The notes under the pieces: model-generated
Told to the model about the DNA's origin: nothing
Database searches by the model: none
What the model saw: the letters and a program-made list of their open reading frames with translations, nothing else
In this document: positions 4,976-7,022 of the stretch, piece by piece
Numbering within the stretch: the first letter of the stretch is position 1
Layout of the letters: the number at the start of each line of letters is the position of its first letter
Program-made: the position numbers and the translations under genes
Assembly (NCBI GenBank): GCA_010027825.1
Contig: RGUK01000074.1
Location: forward strand, 1-7,022
Direction of reading: 5' to 3'
Length of the DNA stretch: 7,022 nt
Source: a bacterium
GTDB taxonomy: Bacteria; Dependentiae; Babeliae; Babeliales; RVW-14

Positions 4976-6996
4976 TATTCGTAATAATAGTCGTTTAGAT
5001 GTACATCAGTCGCCCCCGGCTCCACTGTCGTGTCGGTATCTTCATCCCATACTTCCAACAGGTTTGCCGACCAGACGCAGGACATGAAGTCAATTTCTTT
5101 TAGGTTGACGATGGCAAAAGTCTTGTCCGGTGCATCGTCCACAAAGTTAATCGTATTGATAAGACCGATCGGGAATTTAGTGCCAGACCTATCCCATTTC
5201 AACCCGAAGAAATTGCATTCAAGCCGCATCCGGTGCTGCCGGTTTATCCACCAATTAGCGATGGCATTTTGCCTTTTGAACCTATACCGCTCGCTGCTAT
5301 ATCTGCGCCTGAACCAATTATTGTCTGTTAATGTCAATCCATCAGCTTCAAAGATTGCCCCTTTGAAGTTCGGGCTAAAGCTATCATCAAGGTATATTTT
5401 GGTGTCGCTATTTTTCTTGATGGTTTTGTCAATCGTGTACCTGTTGAAATCCCCGGCAATTTTCTGCCTCCTGAATTTGTTGATGGCTGGCTGAATTGAT
5501 ACGTTCAGGTTCCTGTAATAAATGGCTGACTTTTCTGAAGTGGTATCTGATAGCAAAAGGATTTGCAGGTAACCGCTTTTGGGTATGTTGGCTGTAATGT
5601 CGAAATCCTTCCAGTCGGCACCTTCACCATTTATGAAAGATACATTCAGCAACTTGACGTTTGTTGTCCACGTGGCATTGGACTGATAAAATACGCCGTC
5701 TTCATCGAGCGTATAGTATGTGCCATCTGCGCCATACAAAAGGACATAACCGATGGCACGCGAAACTGTCACAGTTGCATTGGATTTTAATGACCATTGC
5801 AACGTGAAATTCATTTCATCGTCCTTTTTCACATATACATCGCAAGATCTTGCCCAAACATTCTGTGTCGCATTCTTACCGATAATGATGTATTCATCAT
5901 CAACACCATTGGCATTGTAGACAACGTGCCTTTGGAAAGTCTCGCTTGCGGCTGTTGTATTCCCCGGATTGTTCCCCTTTTGTAATGTCCAATTGTCAAC
6001 CGTGTATTTCCATGTCTCATTCGGTGGCGTACCGGTTGTCTCTACAAATGTCCCATACTTGAATTTTTCATTGCAGACAATCTGCGCCTTTTCATCCCAA
6101 TCCCAACTTACTGTGGTTTGCTTCGATGGTTTATTAAGGGTTTTAATCATTTCAGGCATGACAGGCTTTACATCCTCGTTCACGCCTACTTTAATCGTGT
6201 ACCTTGTATTGATTGTTCCACGGCTTCCACCTGTCGGCTTATTGTTTTGAAAGCCACGGATATTGGTTGTCTTGTCAACAAACAATTCTTCTATGCGCAG
6301 AATTACCCATTGGCCCTGCCATTGAAAGATGGTTTGATTGAACGCACTGTTTATTTTTTCTAAAACGGTATAACTATCCTCAAACACTCCGGGTGAGGTC
6401 TCAAATGTCCGTGCGTCAATAGTACATTGGTCAATACCAGTCTGTGTGTTGCCTGTGGTCATGCTGTCATGGAACAGGCCGGAAAAAACATAACAGTTAA
6501 AAAATGTTTGTACTGTCTCGGTCGATGCGTATTGTATGAGTGCGAAAGGTGTGTATGTCCCCGCGAGGATTTGACCTGTGCCGTCCTGCAATGGTATGGT
6601 CTTCATCGTGCCAAAGCCTTCATCAGCACGCAGGGTAAGTATGTGGTTTTGTGCAATCCACAATTCCTGCATGTCCTCCTGGCTGATGATGCCGTACCAA
6701 TAGCCAGTGTAGGATCCAAAGTCGAAACGCACAATCATCTGCCTGTCATCGTCCTCAATAATAAAGTCCTCTAAATCAACACCATTGATGCTTGCCAGTA
6801 TTTCAATAGTTGCCTGTTGCGGCCTGATAGGTTTGAAAATGTCATTATCCTGGTTAAACTCGGACAGGACGAATGGCCTAGGGCCTCCGTAAATGGTGAC
6901 GGGCGCATCGCTCCAATAGTCATCGTCAACTATGAAATTCAACACGCACAGATCTCCCTGCACGTTCGTCCATTCCATTTTGAACTTCGTAGCCAT
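4975..6996 (-). CDS. Baseplate hub / tail-tip-like structural protein
   Basis: This 673-residue protein is probably a virion protein at the tail tip, in the position of a baseplate hub. Residues ~8-135 form the N-terminal hub-like part: DIFKPIRPQQATIEIL (52-67), then YWYGIISQEDMQE (99-111), then LTLRADEGFGTMK (120-132). This succession (a P-I-R segment, an aromatic 'Y-x-G-x-I-x-x-E/Q-D' strand, an 'L-T-x-x-A-D-G/E-x-G' strand) is typical of large tail proteins of Bacteroidota phages. Residues ~160-240 continue the pattern with SYTVLEKINSAFNQTIFQWQ (208-227) and a GQWVILRIEE strand (228-237). Residues ~355-502 look like an inserted beta-sandwich, perhaps carbohydrate-binding. The C-terminal part has WFRRRYSSER (561-570), an N-R-Q-H-R-M-R-L segment (585-592) and a final W-x-x-x-L-L-E-V-W (642-650). 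There is no signal peptide or membrane segment. The ATG at 6996 overlaps the upstream stop, and its own TAA overlaps the next ATG by one base. The structural role is fairly safe; the exact tail position rests on family pattern recall, not a search. Confidence 0.72.
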   Translation of the reverse strand: MATKFKMEWTNVQGDLCVLNFIVDDDYWSDAPVTIYGGPRPFVLSEFNQDNDIFKPIRPQQATIEILASINGVDLEDFIIEDDDRQMIVRFDFGSYTGYWYGIISQEDMQELWIAQNHILTLRADEGFGTMKTIPLQDGTGQILAGTYTPFALIQYASTETVQTFFNCYVFSGLFHDSMTTGNTQTGIDQCTIDARTFETSPGVFEDSYTVLEKINSAFNQTIFQWQGQWVILRIEELFVDKTTNIRGFQNNKPTGGSRGTINTRYTIKVGVNEDVKPVMPEMIKTLNKPSKQTTVSWDWDEKAQIVCNEKFKYGTFVETTGTPPNETWKYTVDNWTLQKGNNPGNTTAASETFQRHVVYNANGVDDEYIIIGKNATQNVWARSCDVYVKKDDEMNFTLQWSLKSNATVTVSRAIGYVLLYGADGTYYTLDEDGVFYQSNATWTTNVKLLNVSFINGEGADWKDFDITANIPKSGYLQILLLSDTTSEKSAIYYRNLNVSIQPAINKFRRQKIAGDFNRYTIDKTIKKNSDTKIYLDDSFSPNFKGAIFEADGLTLTDNNWFRRRYSSERYRFKRQNAIANWWINRQHRMRLECNFFGLKWDRSGTKFPIGLINTINFVDDAPDKTFAIVNLKEIDFMSCVWSANLLEVWDEDTDTTVEPGATDVHLNDYYYE

Positions 6997-7022
6997 CAGC
7001 CTACCCGGTTTATGCGTGCGTT
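6996..7022 (-). CDS. C-terminal tail of an upstream tail-module gene (partial)
   Basis: One minus-strand frame is open from the right edge of the window and stops with TGA at 6998-6996. It reads N-A-R-I-N-R-V-G-stop. The stop overlaps the ATG of the next gene by one base (TGATG). The same stop-start geometry occurs at two other junctions downstream, which is the main reason to believe this frame is real. Only eight residues are visible, so no function can be read from them. By position in a tail operon it could be a tape-measure or other tail protein, but that is inference only. Confidence 0.45.
   Translation of the reverse strand, partial: NARINRVG

Overview
The window is a stretch of a bacteriophage or prophage tail module. 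All genes lie on the minus strand and read from the right-hand end towards position 1. The likely host is a member of the Bacteroidota. Three things point there: start codons mostly lack a Shine-Dalgarno sequence; the large protein at 4975-6996 has the layout of hub-like tail proteins familiar from Bacteroidota phages; and the long fibre protein carries G-I-G-T-T-S-P repeats and a signal peptide followed by Q-Q, both common in that phylum. No species can be named from the sequence alone.

Layout in transcription order: (1) the last codons of an upstream gene (6996-7022, partial); (2) a 673-residue baseplate-hub or tail-tip-like protein (4975-6996); (3) a 225-residue protein whose first ~140 residues look like a phage tail-tube protein, with a C-terminal add-on (4298-4975); (4) a 275-residue Thr/Ser/Gly-rich probable tail accessory protein whose N-terminal part resembles that add-on (3471-4298); (5) a very long tail-fibre-like protein, open for at least 1158 codons and running off the left edge (1-3474). 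There is no intergenic space: every junction is an overlap of 1 to 4 bases. I see no promoter, terminator, tRNA or plus-strand gene.

The fibre gene fills half of the window and is the most interesting part. It begins with a Sec-type signal peptide, which a phage tail fibre should not need. It then has a duplicated ~45-residue N-terminal unit flanking a GTVTSV-type fibre motif, followed by eight G-[IL]-G-T repeats. Inside that array a 66-residue block occurs twice, 780 bp apart, with identical protein sequence but 17 silent DNA differences. The duplicated DNA is much richer in GC than the sequence around it.

Inferred collective role: the hub-like protein closes the tail tip, the tube-like and accessory proteins sit at or near it, and the fibre reaches out to the host surface. 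The overlapping starts suggest one polycistronic message with translation passed from gene to gene.
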